A DNA stretch of 64,000 nucleotides from NCBI RefSeq assembly GCF_964340395.1, contig NC_135550.1:1778501-1842500 (forward strand), in the 5' to 3' direction. Below, piece by piece: positions 33,968 to 50,418 of the stretch. The position numbers were made by a program, and so were the translations under genes. Below the pieces are notes generated by a model, which saw only the letters and a program-made list of their open reading frames with translations, ran no database searches and was not told where the DNA came from. Source of the stretch: Glandiceps talaboti. Its lineage: Eukaryota > Hemichordata > Enteropneusta > Spengelidae. The first letter of the stretch is position 1. Each line of letters begins with the position of its first letter.

Positions 33968-36420
33968 GTGCCCCACATCAAACCAGTTACGCCTCTCAAA
34001 GTCCACGAATTCAGGAAACTTCTCGACCATCACCCAAATAAAAACTTTGTCACTTCGCTCCTATCAGACATCACCCACGGTGTAGAACTCGGCTTCACAG
34101 CACCTCACCATCCTCGTAGAGTTCGCAATACAAACTCAACCCTTGCACACCCTGACATCATTACAGTGGCCATCACCAAAGAACTCGACCTCGGTCACAC
34201 AATTGGCCCCTTCACCAAGCCTCCTCTCCAGAATTTAGTAGGATCATCATGGACCTCTCGCGCCCTACCTCCGATAGCATCAACGATAACATCTCGAAGG
34301 AGGAATACTCCCTCAAGTACTCGCGAATTGATGACGCGGTTGCCATGGTAAATAAATACGGGCCCGGGACCCTTCTCGCGAAGATCGATATCAAACACGC
34401 GTTTCGCCTCTGTCCGGTTCGATTGGCACCTCCTAGGCTTCTACTGGCGGGGCCACTACTTCTTTGACCGGGTCCTACCGTTCGGTCTCCGCTCGGCACC
34501 TTACCTCTTCAATCGCTTCGCAGATGCCATCGAATGGATCGTGCGTCATCGGGCTACCACCACTGACCTACTTCACTATCTCGATGATTTCCTCACCGTG
34601 GGACTTGCGAGATGACCCAACTTGCAAATGCAACATGACAACATTGCTCCAATCGTGCAAGGACCTTGGGGTACCCACGGCCAAGGAAAAAATCGAAGGG
34701 CCGACTCCTGTCATAACATTCCTGGGCGTCGAGCTTGACTCAGTCCGCATGTATATCAGGCTACCACAGGACAAATTGCACGACCTTCTCCAAACCCTCC
34801 CACTCTGGCTAACACGTACATCAGCGACGAAGCGCGACCTTCTCTCCCTGATCGGTAACCTCAGTTTCGCCTGTAAGTGCATACCTGCCGGCCGCATATT
34901 CCTACGCCGCATGATCGACCTCAGCACGACCACCAAAACACTCGCAGCCAACATCACACTCACCGCCGACTTTCGTAGCAACGTTCAGTGGTGGTGCGAG
35001 TTCCTCCCAACCTGGAACGGGTCTGTCTCCATGCTTCAGTCTTCCTGGACTTCTGCCCCCAACATAGACCTCACCACCGACGCGTCTTCCACCCTTGGGT
35101 GCGGGGGATACTACGCAGGCCACTGGTTCTCCTACCCATGGCCCGGACACATTGTCAATGACACTGACTACTCTATACAATGGAAAGAACTACTCCCGAT
35201 ATATATAGCATGTTTAATTTGGGGGCATTTATGGCACCGTCTAAGAGTAATGTTCCACTGCGACAATGAAGCAGTCCATAATATTTGGAAAAAAGGGTCA
35301 ACGTCGTGCCCCCGCATCATGCACCTCGTTCGTGAAATATTCTTCACAGCAGCAAAAGGCAACTTCCATGTCATGGTCAGACACATTGCTGGTACTACTA
35401 AAACTATCGCTGATTCTCTCTCTCTCGTTTACAGATGGACCGCTTCCGACAGCTGGCACCAGAAGCAGACAAGCATGCTACGTACCCAGCATACACCTCA
35501 ACGAACAATCACTCCTGCCACCGCAGCCGAGACACAGTGGCTCACAACACATGCGAGGGAGTACATGAAACTGAGTATCGCCACGATGACCAGAAAGACA
35601 TATCACACCGGCCAAACTCGGTATGTAGACTTCTGCAAAACTTACAATATACAACCACTGCCACTGACACAGCGGTCAGCCGTACTATTTGTAACCCACC
35701 TAGCAAGGCAGAACCTCGCGTACAAAATGATAAAGGTATACTTAGCTGCCATCCTGAATGGGCACATCGAACGAGGGTGCGGGGATGCGATATCAGATGA
35801 TCCAATACTAAGGCGAATATTGCAAGGCATTAAACGTCAGCATGGGGACATGGCAACGTCTGCCCGTAACTATCGAAATCATGCGAACGTTGAAGAACAC
35901 GCTACGAGAGCACCCAGGCTATCACCTCCATGATGAGATCATGCTGTGGTCAGCATGCATGCTCGCATTCTTCAGGTTCTTGCGGGTAGGGGAATTCAGA
36001 CGCGGTAACGCCATCCAAATAGCGCCCTCTGACTCATCCATATGTGCTGTCCGTGCCTACGAGAAATACGCTAGCATCAGGAAGTGGTCTGGGGAGGGCC
36101 CAGCCTTCGTGTTCAGAGACGGACGATATCTCACGCGACAATCGTTGTCCACGCTATTACGTGACCTACTCACGCGGGCTCGGATCTTACACGCCCACAA
36201 GTACGCCACGCACAGTTTCAGGAGTGGGGCAGCCACCACGGCCGCTGCCGCCAAACTACCATCAAAACTCTGGGCCGATGGAGAAGTGACGCCTACCTGA
36301 TATATGTGAATACGCCCACGACCATCCTACAAAGCGTTCCGCGCCTACTTGCCGCGCACCGCACCACACACGAGGCAAGAGGACATCCGACGCAACCCAA
36401 GGAATCAAATGTGTGACATA
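33968..36420 (+). pseudogene. DIRS-like retrotransposon ORF2: reverse transcriptase, RNase H, tyrosine recombinase (broken)
   Basis: Polyprotein of a retrotransposon that integrates by a tyrosine recombinase rather than a DDE integrase. In order: N-terminal RT region (33968-34250); IDIKHAF (34385); VLPFGLRSAPYLFNRF and YLDD (34480-34590); thumb and FLGVELDS; RNase H with TDAS, KELL, CDNEAV and IADSLS (D-E-D-D) at about 35075-35420; recombinase with FLRVGEFR (Arg), HSFRSGAA (H-x-x-R) and, in another frame near 36280, RSDAYL (Tyr). Frame changes at about 34250, 34420, 34610, 35860 and 36265 inactivate it. ORF1 ends 20 bp upstream. Terminal repeats could not be identified. Confidence 0.87.
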
Positions 36421-37650
36421 CGGGACCTCACTTAGCTCCGTGACTTAGACAATCACTGCCAGTGACACCAAGCTAATTAACATTATCTAACGTTGCATCG
36501 TTGGTACTCGATCATTGTCATCAACCACATTGCCTAAGACTGCATAGGGTGCGCCATGCAACCCTGACCTAAGTGAACAAGGGCTAAGACTAGGACACTA
36601 GGCCCAACCGTGCGGACTGTCATATCTTACCACCATTCATTTATGTTATGTGATTACAACCATAGAATAACTATGCATATCCTAATCGTCATACCATATT
36701 GACCAAAGCAAACGGCATGCCAGACAACGCCATGCTAACCTTAGCAAATTAATTGGGGGGGGGGGCTGCTGCCACGGGGCTCACTGGCTGTGACCAGGCA
36801 TGCGGGGCACAGACCGCGGCGGTGCGAGACTCACACGCAGACCCTGCACCGCCCAATGCTCTGCCCTGTTCACAGTACACGCCCCCGCTGGTGGCTGGCA
36901 ACACTCGGGTACCACGCCTTCCATGACGTGATGTCACTCAGACAGGCGAGTGGCCTCACGACATGGCTGCTCCCTACGACACCTGCACGTGAAGCTCGCT
37001 CCCCCCTTCTTTAACGGCACATCTTGTCTCTGAGTCGTCATTTATTGGCAATAATCACACTTAACTCGCACAGCTCTGAGCGCCTGCAGGGTGTCGGGAA
37101 AAAAATCGATAATCTTTTCAGTAAACTTTGCAACACTGTATAATCAAAATAATTGTACCTGTCAGCGCTTTGGGAATAATAATATTACAAATATAGTAAG
37201 ACTCATTGCAAATATTGTTTTCAGGGAATGTTATCGGCAACATTATCAATCATAACAGAACAATGTATTGCTTGGTCATGATGCGAGCTGTTCAGACAAA
37301 TATCGGGGGGGGGGGGGGGGGCTACTCCCTTATTTGAGTATACATTGATGTGCCGACGTTTTGGGTTCGTTTTCAAGTCATTTGGTCTAAAATGGGGTCA
37401 GGGTTTTTTCGAACTCAAGAGTCTAAAACGGGTCCACTTTGCATTATATTTGATTTTGCTTGGTCTAAAATGTGGCCCTTTGTCCTTTGCCAAACCGTAA
37501 TTGCCTAAAATTGCCCCAAAATGTTGCCTCCTAAGGAAAATGTATTTTGTATTTTATTGACAATAGGACCAACAGGCACCATTCCTCTAAATTGTCTCTC
37601 ACACAATGCTTTATTATTATATACTATTTAAACCCCTTCACTTGTAATAA

Positions 37651-37701
<51 letters not shown>

Positions 37702-37740
37702 CGTTACAAGGCGATATAGACAAGCTGGTTTAGGTTGATA
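36421..37740. other. DIRS 3' flank and low-complexity DNA, no gene
   Basis: Holds presumably the 3' non-coding part of the DIRS-like element (GC-rich to about 37020), poly-G runs at 36755 and 37305, and a (TAA)n tract at 37645-37697. No coding sequence is supported. Confidence 0.6.
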
Positions 37741-40700
37741 TGTAATACAGGAGGTCGACGTCAACATGTGCGCTCGTACTAGAAGTAGTACCTGACAGTA
37801 CCGTAGCCTGCGGGGGGGGGGGGGCAAGGGGGGCAGCTGCCTCCCCCCCCCCGCATCCCCTGAGATTTCTGAAAAAAAGAAAGAAAAAAACTACTTTTTA
37901 AATACATAGCGATGTTATTAAAATCGTTATTTACGTGACGATTCATAGCATGCACGATTTAAATTGATGGTTCACTAAAGTGACTGTACACTGACTCCTC
38001 GCTAATATGTAAATGATTATGTATCTTATATCGCTATTGTACACTGGCTTAACTTTGAATAAAAATGTGTCCAGTTAAAAATTGTAACTTTTTGTGCGGG
38101 GAAGTACAAAAGAAGTGCGCACATTTACTATGCATTTTCCGCGAATAACAGTGGTCTTGAAAGTCTCCTTCATTTGAAGATAGCAAGTCTCAATTATAAT
38201 GTCAGCGAGTGAAACTCAAAAGAAAAGACGGAAAAAGTCGTTCAAAGAGAGGTCGCCTGCTATGCTACATGCAGTGACTCCGAAGATGCGCTCGATCTCA
38301 TTTACATCTTGTTCCTTATATTGAAATATTTCATACTGATAAAACGGCAGATCTCTTTTTTGGAATATTTGGTGGCCCTGAAAAACTATTAAACTAGGTA
38401 CGCAGTTTAAGATCCACTCTTTGAAGATCCACTTTCAATAATTGTGTTCGACGTTGTCTTTGGTTAAAATGTTGTTTGATATAATTATCTCATTGCACAC
38501 TGACACTAACGTTATTCCGCAATTTATTTTGAAAGGACAATTTGCTATGGAAAGAATGGCCCTGAATTTGTAAACAGAGCTGTACCTTCGACATCAAAAT
38601 CCAAGCTTCAATTTCCATTATAATGATAATGACAAGGAGAATTCACTGAGTTCACTTTGGGTTCCGACACAAACGAGGCCATAAAGGTTTTTGGAGTTGG
38701 GTAAAGAAGATGATTATTTTGTTGAGTTACTTATTTGAGAATGCACTATCCATTTTTTTACTTTAAATGTGACATCTTTTCGGCAACTACTTTGAAAGAT
38801 ACGACATTAGGCCAGAAAAAAATGAAAAAGCTGTTCAACCTACCCATATATTTTTTCTGGTGATGGACAATATATCCTCATGCGGGCTTCGCATTTTTTT
38901 TTCAAAATTAAGGATATTTCTTTATATTTTCTGAATAGTACATGTAACAAATTACAATTGAGTCTATTCCAAATTATACAATATCTTATATAATGATTTA
39001 CTTGGCTCTGATGATGCATACAAGCATGAATTGAGATTAAATTAAGCTGTTGCATATCCAATGTGCACTAAAAAGAATTGAACAAAAGTTTACGACCATG
39101 GGAGTGGGCTGAGCAGTCATTGAGCCATCACAAGTCTGAACGTCTTGAAATGTTTTGCTCTTTATTTGGGATTTTTTGAACCAAATTAAACTTCAGGAGA
39201 AGTCATTTACCAAGTGCACATCCGCAAAATATCTTTCAGTTTTACCACAACAAAATACACTTCCAGATAATATGTAATGCATAGCATAATTGTTTCAATT
39301 CTGGTATTTTATTACCATATTCAAGCATTGTAAAACTTTAAAATTATGTCTATGGTTTGATATGTTATGCCTCTAAATGGCCTCCTACACTGTCTTATTT
39401 TCGACCTTTGGAGTTGTCTCCTTCCAATCAGTAGCAATCAAGGTGATAATTGTCTTTCTCCCCAAACAAGATGGAAGGTATCTGGCTAAGTACCTCCCTG
39501 TATAGGTTAGAGCTAATTAGAGACATCTCCTTATGCATGTGAAATCCACATCCTGTGTAAATCTCGTTTGGAGTATTATTGTAATTGGCTATCACTGATA
39601 TTGTTATGCATCGTACCATATGATTTTATATCTCCACTCTAGTGTACGTAACAGAACTGAGGGGTGGCTAAAATAATGCTTGAGTTTCATTTGGCGGGCT
39701 TAACGGTTTTTTTAGAAGAGAGGGTGAGAGGAACTACATCATTTGTTTAACCGTAAATTGTGTACATTTCCTAACTGTAGCTATGCAGACAGTATCAAGA
39801 TGACTGAATAAGTTCTATCTAAACTCGACCTGAAATATTTTGCTATCAGTATATATGGTTTGTTTTATCTTTGTCAAGCATTGTGAAAAAATGAAATCGA
39901 CCTACCTACCCAATGTGGTCGGTTAGGTTACTCGTTGACCAGCATTTTTTATTTTTTCTGTCCTTACATATGATATGTAATTGCGTATTTTAAAATAGCT
40001 ATTATGTAAATTGCATGAAATGTTATGTAAATTAGCACCTTTGTAAATTTTAAATACATGATTGCACCAAGACAAAGTTCTGCCTCCCCCCCCCCCGGCA
40101 ATTTGGTCAGGCTACGGCCCTGCCTGACGTTTTTCCTCACGTTTTTGTTCCTAAAGCTATTTTGCTCACGCTCACACTATAGTGTACCATCTTATTTCAA
40201 TTCTGGTCAGTTTCACAATAATGAATGTTATTGATGCAACAAACTTTAGTTGTTTTAGATTAACTACCTTTACCCGTTGTACATGGATCGTGTCCTACTT
40301 ACTACACCATGTAACACATCATACATGCGGTCATAACCTTAGTACACATGTGTGTACGCGGCTGAAGTCGCGGTTGTTAGAAAAAACAGATACTATCATA
40401 CGTAAATTAACAGTTTTTTGAACTGATATAATGTTTGAGCGATCAATTTCGAAGGTAATAAGAACGTGTATTTGACGCCGAAACACGTCGTAATGGATGT
40501 CAAAGGTCACGCCTGTCACGTGCACGACGTACTCGTGACAGGTGCCGGGTACGAGCACGACGTGCTCGTGACCGGTGCCTGTCAGCAGACTCGGTCAAAA
40601 AAAAAGTTGAAAAAAAAGTTGAAAAAAAATAAAAAACTTAAACAAAAAATATCTCAGTTTTGACTTTCAATTATATATAATCCTTAACAAAAATTCTGGT

Positions 40701-40870
40701 TTGACGAAAAATAAAACAATATTCTCAAATAAATGAAAACTTATTTCAATTAAAATAATGTGAACATGGAATAAAAGTACATAAACGGTTAAAATTAGTT
40801 TGTAAGTACGAAAAATATAAAATACCACAGCTAAAATAAATTAATAATTTTGGCCTGAACGGTTTGCCAT
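37740..40870. repeat. inverted duplication, copy 2 (with insertion)
   Basis: Reverse-complement partner of 27268-28760. Outer parts 37740-37795 and 40128-40870 match copy 1; between them sits the hAT-like element. The 79-codon frame (40182-40421) and the HDVLVTGA palindromes (40515-40580) are kept with few changes. Confidence 0.85.
37796..40122 (+). mobile_element. 2.3-kb hAT-like non-autonomous transposon (copy 1)
   Basis: Termini CAGTACCGTAGCCTG and, as reverse complement of the right end, CAGGGCCGTAGCCTG, each followed by a poly-G tract. CCTGA flanks both ends (37791-37795 and 40123-40127). CAG...GTAGCC ends resemble hAT elements, though hAT usually makes 8-bp duplications and only 5 bp match here. 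No transposase frame. A shorter inverted copy is at 58137-59500. Confidence 0.7.
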
Positions 40871-41350
40871 AGTCCTGTGTTCATTCCCATTCTTCAAATT
40901 CTATCAACATAACGATCAAAGTAATCACATTCGTTGATTTGTCATCTGAACTCATCATGATTTGAAAGGAATGGTAAGGAGTTTATTATTTGTTTGTGTG
41001 AAATTAATTTAAGTTTTAGTCAATGAATTATGTTATAGATGTTTGATCGCGTTCTAATGATTTCGATTCGTCTTTTTACACTTATACCATATGATAAATT
41101 GCAAAGGTTGATACCAGACAACAAACTCAAGGTCCGATTCCCGTCTACTTCCTCTATTGTTCGTATTTGCTTGTCTCTAAACCGTCAACAAAGACGAGGT
41201 TGGTTTAGCTGGTTTTCTGGAGGTGAAGGAGAGCCGTCAGTATTTATGGGGGGGGGGGGCTTATTAGGGGGTCACTTTTTACAAATTGGCTCATGAGGAA
41301 TGGCCATATTTTAGAAAATGGGATTAGGGGAGGGTCACATTTTAATAGTA

Positions 41351-42374
41351 TTACCTCCCGTAAGGGTGCGGGAGGTATTAAAAGGGGAATGTCTGTCTGC
41401 GTGTCCGTCTGTATGTATGTATGTATGTATGTATGTATGTATGTATGTATGTATGTATGTATGTATGTCCGTCTGTCTGTCTGTCCGTCTGTGTGTCTGT
41501 GTCATTATTTTCTAAAAATCGGCTGGCTCAATTGTAATGAATATAATCTTTAGGGTAATGGCTAGACCTGATTAGGTTTTGAGCCAGATCTGTTAATGTT
41601 TAATTAGAGAAATTTGCATATTAATGAAATCAACTAATTAATATCTTAAGACTGCATACTTCAATTTCAAAATAATTTAGTACATTCGTTAAACATAACA
41701 ACATACACTTGTCCTATAAAATTTGTTAATGTAACTTACAGCGTTAATGAATAATTTGCATAATTAATATATTTTTGGTAATTAGGCTATATCTTAAGAC
41801 TGCATACTTCAATTTCAATATAATTTACTTCATACATTAAACATAACAAAGTTTATACACCCTGTAAAGTTTGTTGATATACCATTACAGTGTTAATAAG
41901 TCATTTGTATGATTAATGATTTTCGGTAATTAGGGTATATCGTAAGAATGCATACTTGAATTTCAATATAATTTAGTACATATGTTAACCATAACAAAAC
42001 GGATATGTCCTATAAAATTTTTTATATAGCTTACAGTTTTAATGAAAAATTTACATAATTAATGATTCTAGGTAACTAGGTTGTATCTTAAAAATTCAAG
42101 CTTCAAATTTCGTATAATATGATACATATATCAACCATGATAATACACACCTGTCCTATGAAGTTTGTTGCTACAACTTTTACCTTTAATGAGTATTTTG
42201 AATAATGAACGATATTCAGTAATTAAGCAGTATCATGCACTCTTCAAATTCCGTATAATTTGGCACATACATTAACCTATGAAAGCACGCTTATCCAAAA
42301 ACAAAGCCTGTTATCATAGTTTTTTTAGTTTAATGAGTTATTTGCATAATTAGTGATTCCCTTACGGGAGGCAT
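41351..42374. mobile_element. 1-kb element with CCTCCCGTAAGGG inverted ends
   Basis: Left CCTCCCGTAAGGG and right CCCTTACGGGAGG are exact inverted repeats. The inside repeats a 110-bp module several times (TATCTTAAGACTGCATACTT, TTCAATTTCAATATAATTTA, then TTTGCATAATTAAT). The true edge may be wider, since GGCATTCAGTTTCAATCTGG beyond the right end recurs at 23248. Confidence 0.7.
41410..41468 (+). repeat. (GTAT)n microsatellite
   Basis: About 14 perfect units inside the 41.35 kb element, followed by GTCT units. Confidence 0.95.
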
Positions 42375-42479
42375 TCAGTTTCAATCTGGTTCATTTTATT
42401 GTCTAACATTGCATATTTGTTTACATCCCATCGCTGCCACCGGTTCCAAATTCCATTGCTGCCATTTTGATTAAGGATA

Positions 42480-42508
42480 AGGTTAAAATTAGGGTTAGGG
42501 TTAGGGTA
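42480..42508 (+). repeat. short interstitial TTAGGG tract
   Basis: TTAGGGTTAGGGTTAGGG with degenerate GGATAAGGTTAAAA before it. Three perfect telomere-type units. Confidence 0.85.
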
Positions 42509-42599
42509 CCATAATATCAGCCCATATCAATCCAATTGCTGCTGACAACGATGTAGTCAGTTATCTCTCAGTTGTGTAAATCACATGAGTAAATCGGGA

Positions 42600-43035
42600 A
42601 CAGTTAGGTAAGATACAGGGGATAATATTGTGGCGATGTTGACATCGGTGTTGTCAATGTTGGAAGTGTGTCAACCTAATCTTTGGGAGTTTGTGACCTT
42701 CAGCTCAGCTAATGAGTTCCTAACACAAAGGTATTGATTAATGTAGTGCCTTCGCACACCTCTACATGGTGGTAGTAGTAGGAAATTATCCAATGCCTTT
42801 CAACATGATGGCGGCGGTTGGATTTAGTCCTTACCATTGATTCTGGGACTCGTGTCCTACTCCATTTCTGACAGCATTTAGACAGTGTGTTTGATCTACT
42901 GTATCAAGGGTAGGGTTATGTTAGAGAAAGAAAGTTGAGGGAGGGCCACTTTTTAGCACCGATGCAATGGGGGGGGGGGTCATCATGCAACAGCCCGGGC
43001 CTGACCCCCACCCCGTAATTACTAAAGGCTCCCTA
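42600..43035 (+). repeat. dispersed repeat, unoccupied relative of 50.6-53.7 kb flanks
   Basis: GTTGACATCGGTGTTGTCAA..., ACCTTCAGCTCAGCTAATGAG, CAATGCCTTTCAACATGATGG and TTGATTCTGGGACTCGTGTCC recur at 50600-50788 and continue at 53647-53699, where a TIR element interrupts. The 3' part (42900-43035) is a GGGTCAC/AAGGCTCC terminus. Confidence 0.75.
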
Positions 43036-43790
43036 ATACGCCTAAATTATTTCCTATAATACCTCGCCTGAATGTAAGTACTACAGACCTCTTCTAAGCC
43101 AGATTTGCCGATTCTATGCTCTACTTTAAAGAGTTCGCACGATGCAGGTCGGGTGAAATGACTCTTCCAGAACCCAAAGCATTAATAAATGTGCCTAAGA
43201 TAAACCAGCCTAACATTTGTGTTAAAGATCGATCGATTATGAGATATATACAAGGGAGAACTATATATATATATGAATGCGTACTTATTCATTTCACAGG
43301 ACGATCGTTTCAACTATCTCACGTGACGCGTAGTTACAGGGTACAAACAAGACTTCAAATCTCTCTCTAAGCAGTATCGGGTCAGTAAAAATGGTCTGCT
43401 GATTTTTATCATACCGTCAGCCTTAACCATAAGATATATTGGTAATATTACACATCGGGAAGTCAGGTTCTAACTGTCAACTCAATCAATGGATTATGTG
43501 CCGAATCACAACTCCAATGGGTCTACAATGACCCCAATTCACCAAACTGATTAAAACAGAAAAAGTTAGCAAAATCACATTATACTATCAAGGCTCACAT
43601 ACACTGTTGTTCCGAAAATACACATAGTTACTTTAGGATAGCAGGACTGCAATGATTGCTAACCACTTCGGTGACGACTCAAAGTCCTGTGCGATCTTAT
43701 TAATTTTAACAGACAACCAGAAATCATTTATGAAATATTTGTGATAAATATACACGTTACCTGTGATCTCTTCTTTAAAATAAGAAGCAG
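43036..43790. other. no gene recognised
   Basis: An 84-codon frame at 43116-43370 has no recognisable motif and no splice support. Otherwise AT-rich unique-looking DNA. Confidence 0.5.
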
Positions 43791-43794
43791 CTTA

Positions 43795-44579
43795 GGGAGC
43801 CGTCATTATTTACGGTTGGGGGGGGGGGTCGGAGGAATTTGGGGGGGTCACTTGAAAATTGGAGTTGGTCGGGGGGCTACCGAAAAATGAGGGAAAGGTA
43901 GGGGGCTACACAAAAATCTATTTCGAAAAACTTGTGTACACAGTATCAGGATTATTTAATCTGTTACATAAAATGTAACTTTATTAACATTTTAAAACAA
44001 ATAGAAAATATTTTCAAAACATTAAAGCTTTTGGTTTTCCTAAATATTTGTTTATGTACTACATGTACTATGTGGAGTTGTGTGTGAAGTAGAAACTAAA
44101 TTATATAACAATATCTTAAAATAAATATGTGAGTAATATATAACTACTAGTATAAACTCTGAAAGCAAACTTTGAATCAATTAGTTGTCAGGTTGTCACC
44201 CAGTTTGTAAATATGTACTGAAGTCATTATAATTTGACAGGTGTCACTGTAACACTAGCTTGCCATCACTAACTTGTTTCAGCTTAGAAGTGTCTCTGCT
44301 TTGTATTAAATAAGGTAAAGATTCTAATTGCAAATATATCAAAGGAAAGTCTCGACTAGCAATATAAATAATATAATTTCCTCTCTTTAATACCCACCAC
44401 TTCATGTATATAATGGAAACGGGAGGAGGGGTCATCCCAATTTCTAAAGTCAGATGGGGGGGGGGGGGGGGTCGTTGATTTTTTTTTCCCTGTAGGATGG
44501 GGGCCAGTTGAATTTCCACTTCTTATCAACCAATTCCTCCGAACCCCCCCCCCCCCCACCGTAAATAATGACGGCTCCT
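43795..44579. mobile_element. TIR element, GGGAGCCGTCATTATTTACGG ends (Harbinger-like?)
   Basis: Left GGGAGCCGTCATTATTTACG and right CGTAAATAATGACGGCTCC are inverted, each followed by a poly-G/C tract. TTA can be read on both sides, in line with a 3-bp target duplication. No transposase. Confidence 0.65.
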
Positions 44580-48100
<3,521 letters not shown>

Positions 48101-48117
48101 CTGATAAAACAACTAAC

Positions 48118-48186
48118 CTCAGAATATCTTACCCAGGGCATAGCTTGCACTATGAAAATAAAGCTGATAACAACACTATTTTATGG
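48118..48186 (-). pseudogene. broken signal-peptide exon of the ERQPP-linked family
   Basis: Minus strand reads, up to the donor GAG|GTTAGT, VVISFIFIVQAMPWVRYSE, parallel to the intact exons at 57158-57229 and 60406-60492. The ATG position reads GGC and a one-base deletion follows ATAGTGTTG, so no start leads into the frame. Probably a decayed duplicate. Confidence 0.65.
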
Positions 48187-48493
48187 CCTCTTTATGTGTA
48201 CATGAAATGCCAGGGGGATTTCAAATTTGTTTGCCAATGTGAACTAGTATGTAAAGAATAACAGATAAGAACAACTGTTGTTATCAATAATGGAATGTAA
48301 TACAAGTCTCTCTAATTCCAACAATATAAGCCAAGTGTTATCCAATTCAGTTGTTTACTTTCCCTGTTTGTAACACGTTCCGTTTGTCAATGCTTCGATG
48401 TCGGCAGTTACATTCACAGTTGAGAACCTTTATTCAGTTCAACAAGTCAACACTGAACGCCATGTACAGAGTTTAGTAAATAGTAGTCCTTCT

Positions 48494-48567
48494 GCTAGAC
48501 GTTCGGGCTTTCTTCCGATACGATAAGCGAACGAAGTTCGCAGTGAGGGCTTGCCCGAACGTCTAGC
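48494..48567. repeat. hairpin with 15-bp GC-rich arms and inner stem
   Basis: GCTAGACGTTCGGGC pairs with GCCCGAACGTCTAGC; between them GCGAAC-GAA-GTTCGC forms a second small stem. In 48.2-50.4 kb no gene is seen; another inverted pair, AGACCTCGGATG/CATCCGAGGTTT, lies at 48974-49050. Confidence 0.85.
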
Positions 48568-50418
48568 TAATGTCATTTTCAGACTTCACATTCCAGTGAG
48601 ATGACATATGGCTGTGGGTTTGACCGTGTGTGCATAAATATATGCTAATATATTCAATAACCCATGACCTCTATAATGCTAATGCTCTATAATACTAATA
48701 AATGCCCAATATCACATGATAATAACCATAGGCAGTGGAGGGGAGACTACTACCTATTATGTCTTATCAGTTTATGGTAATTGTGAATTTGATGAGTGTG
48801 TAGACATTGTCATTCACACTTTTCAGTTAAGGCATTGGTGGTTATTTTTACAAGCCCCTCCTTAAGCTGAATATGCATGAAAAATAACCGTTGTCCTCTG
48901 TTTGTGCTTGTCGCCAATGCGGTTCTCTGATTGACAGTTATTTATATCCCTGAACTGAATAGATGACTTTTGCTAGACCTCGGATGATCCATTCTCGATA
49001 GCGATGTTCGGTCGTGTGTCATATTGTATGGGAAGAACATCCGAGGTTTAACAGCTGGACTGAGTAAATAGCTGTCAGTGAATACTAACGAGACCAGAGC
49101 TCTCGTCAGAAGAACTACTGCCAAATGAAGTAATTTTTGACTTTGCAGTCGGTTTTTATATCAATTTTGTTATCACTACCATTTCAGTTTACATATAAAA
49201 ACACTGAACATCAAATGTTCGATATATAGCTATGCGACGGGTGCCCTCAATTAACAAACTTATACTGTCGTTTTTACCTTGCACACCTGCATGTGTGTAT
49301 ATATGTGTGTATGTTTGTGTGTCTGACTGTATACTCGGTATCTCAAAAAACACTGGACTGATAGTAGTGAAATGTTGTACTCACTGTCAGATTGTTCCAA
49401 TTACCGCTAGCATTGCTTCGATTTGGGGGCAAAAATAGGTGGATATTGGTTAAAGTTAATCTGACCTTTTTGCCAACAAACCTGAAAGTTTCTATTCTTT
49501 AATTTTGGTCAAACAATGCGTATATTTTCCTGCAAAATATATCTCTTTTCCCCTATTTTTGAACTAAAAGACTATGCCTATAGCAACTTTAACTCAGTCA
49601 GGCCAAAACACTATGACAAACACATGAAAACTCGAAAATGGCAACTATATGCTAACATACCTAATTAGTGTGCATGTATTTACAGAAACAATTTAGGTTA
49701 GACTAATCTTCAATTCGATATATTTGTTCTTAAACCCTTTAGCTGTCAAAATGATGACTCGGTGTTTGACATGTACAGGATTTGCAGTCCTCTACCGGAG
49801 CTAATATCAAAGTTTGTGTAGCGGGTTATAACCAACTCCTTGTCTGAGTTGCTGCTGAAGTCTTATCAGTAATGGATAGTGTAAGACAAAGGGGGAATTG
49901 GGTTGACCTTTGTAGAAACCATATGCCTGAACATGGAAGTATAAGGGAAGCCTCCATGGTCTGAAGAATGAAATGCAAGACTACTGCCCGGAGCAAAATA
50001 GTTTGCCAAAATTAAGAGGGGAACTTAATTACTGAGAAAAACAGTTGTGGCGAGTAGTATTAAAAATAAGTCATACTACTGCACCATGAATGGAGTAGTG
50101 ACTGCACAGTAGGGAGGGACAACTATTGCCATTCGAAAGAAACGGTCAACATTTAAAAAAGAATTTTACACAGGGCTTCATATGAATCATATGAGCATGG
50201 AGGTATAAGGGGAGAATGTTGTATGGCTTATTTGTTTCGCCGTGAACACTGCATGCTGTGTGTGTGTGCCCATCCAAATGTGTACACTTTTATCTCAGTA
50301 TTATCATGGTATTATCATCACCTAGCCTGGCAAGGGGTGAGACAGTGTGTACTTTATCCTAATCTAGTCTAGCAAGGGTGAGATGGACTAATCCTGCTAT
50401 CCTGTGAACTTGTCGGGC

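Noticed and set aside
32187-36498. ATCTAACGTTGCAT at both sides of the DIRS-like element as terminal repeat
   Set aside because: The left copy is part of the 31.5-32.3 kb element, which matches 52.1-52.9 kb inverted; the match is too short to define termini.
43116-43370. 84-codon + frame
   Set aside because: No motif, no splice signals of note, no second copy in the window.
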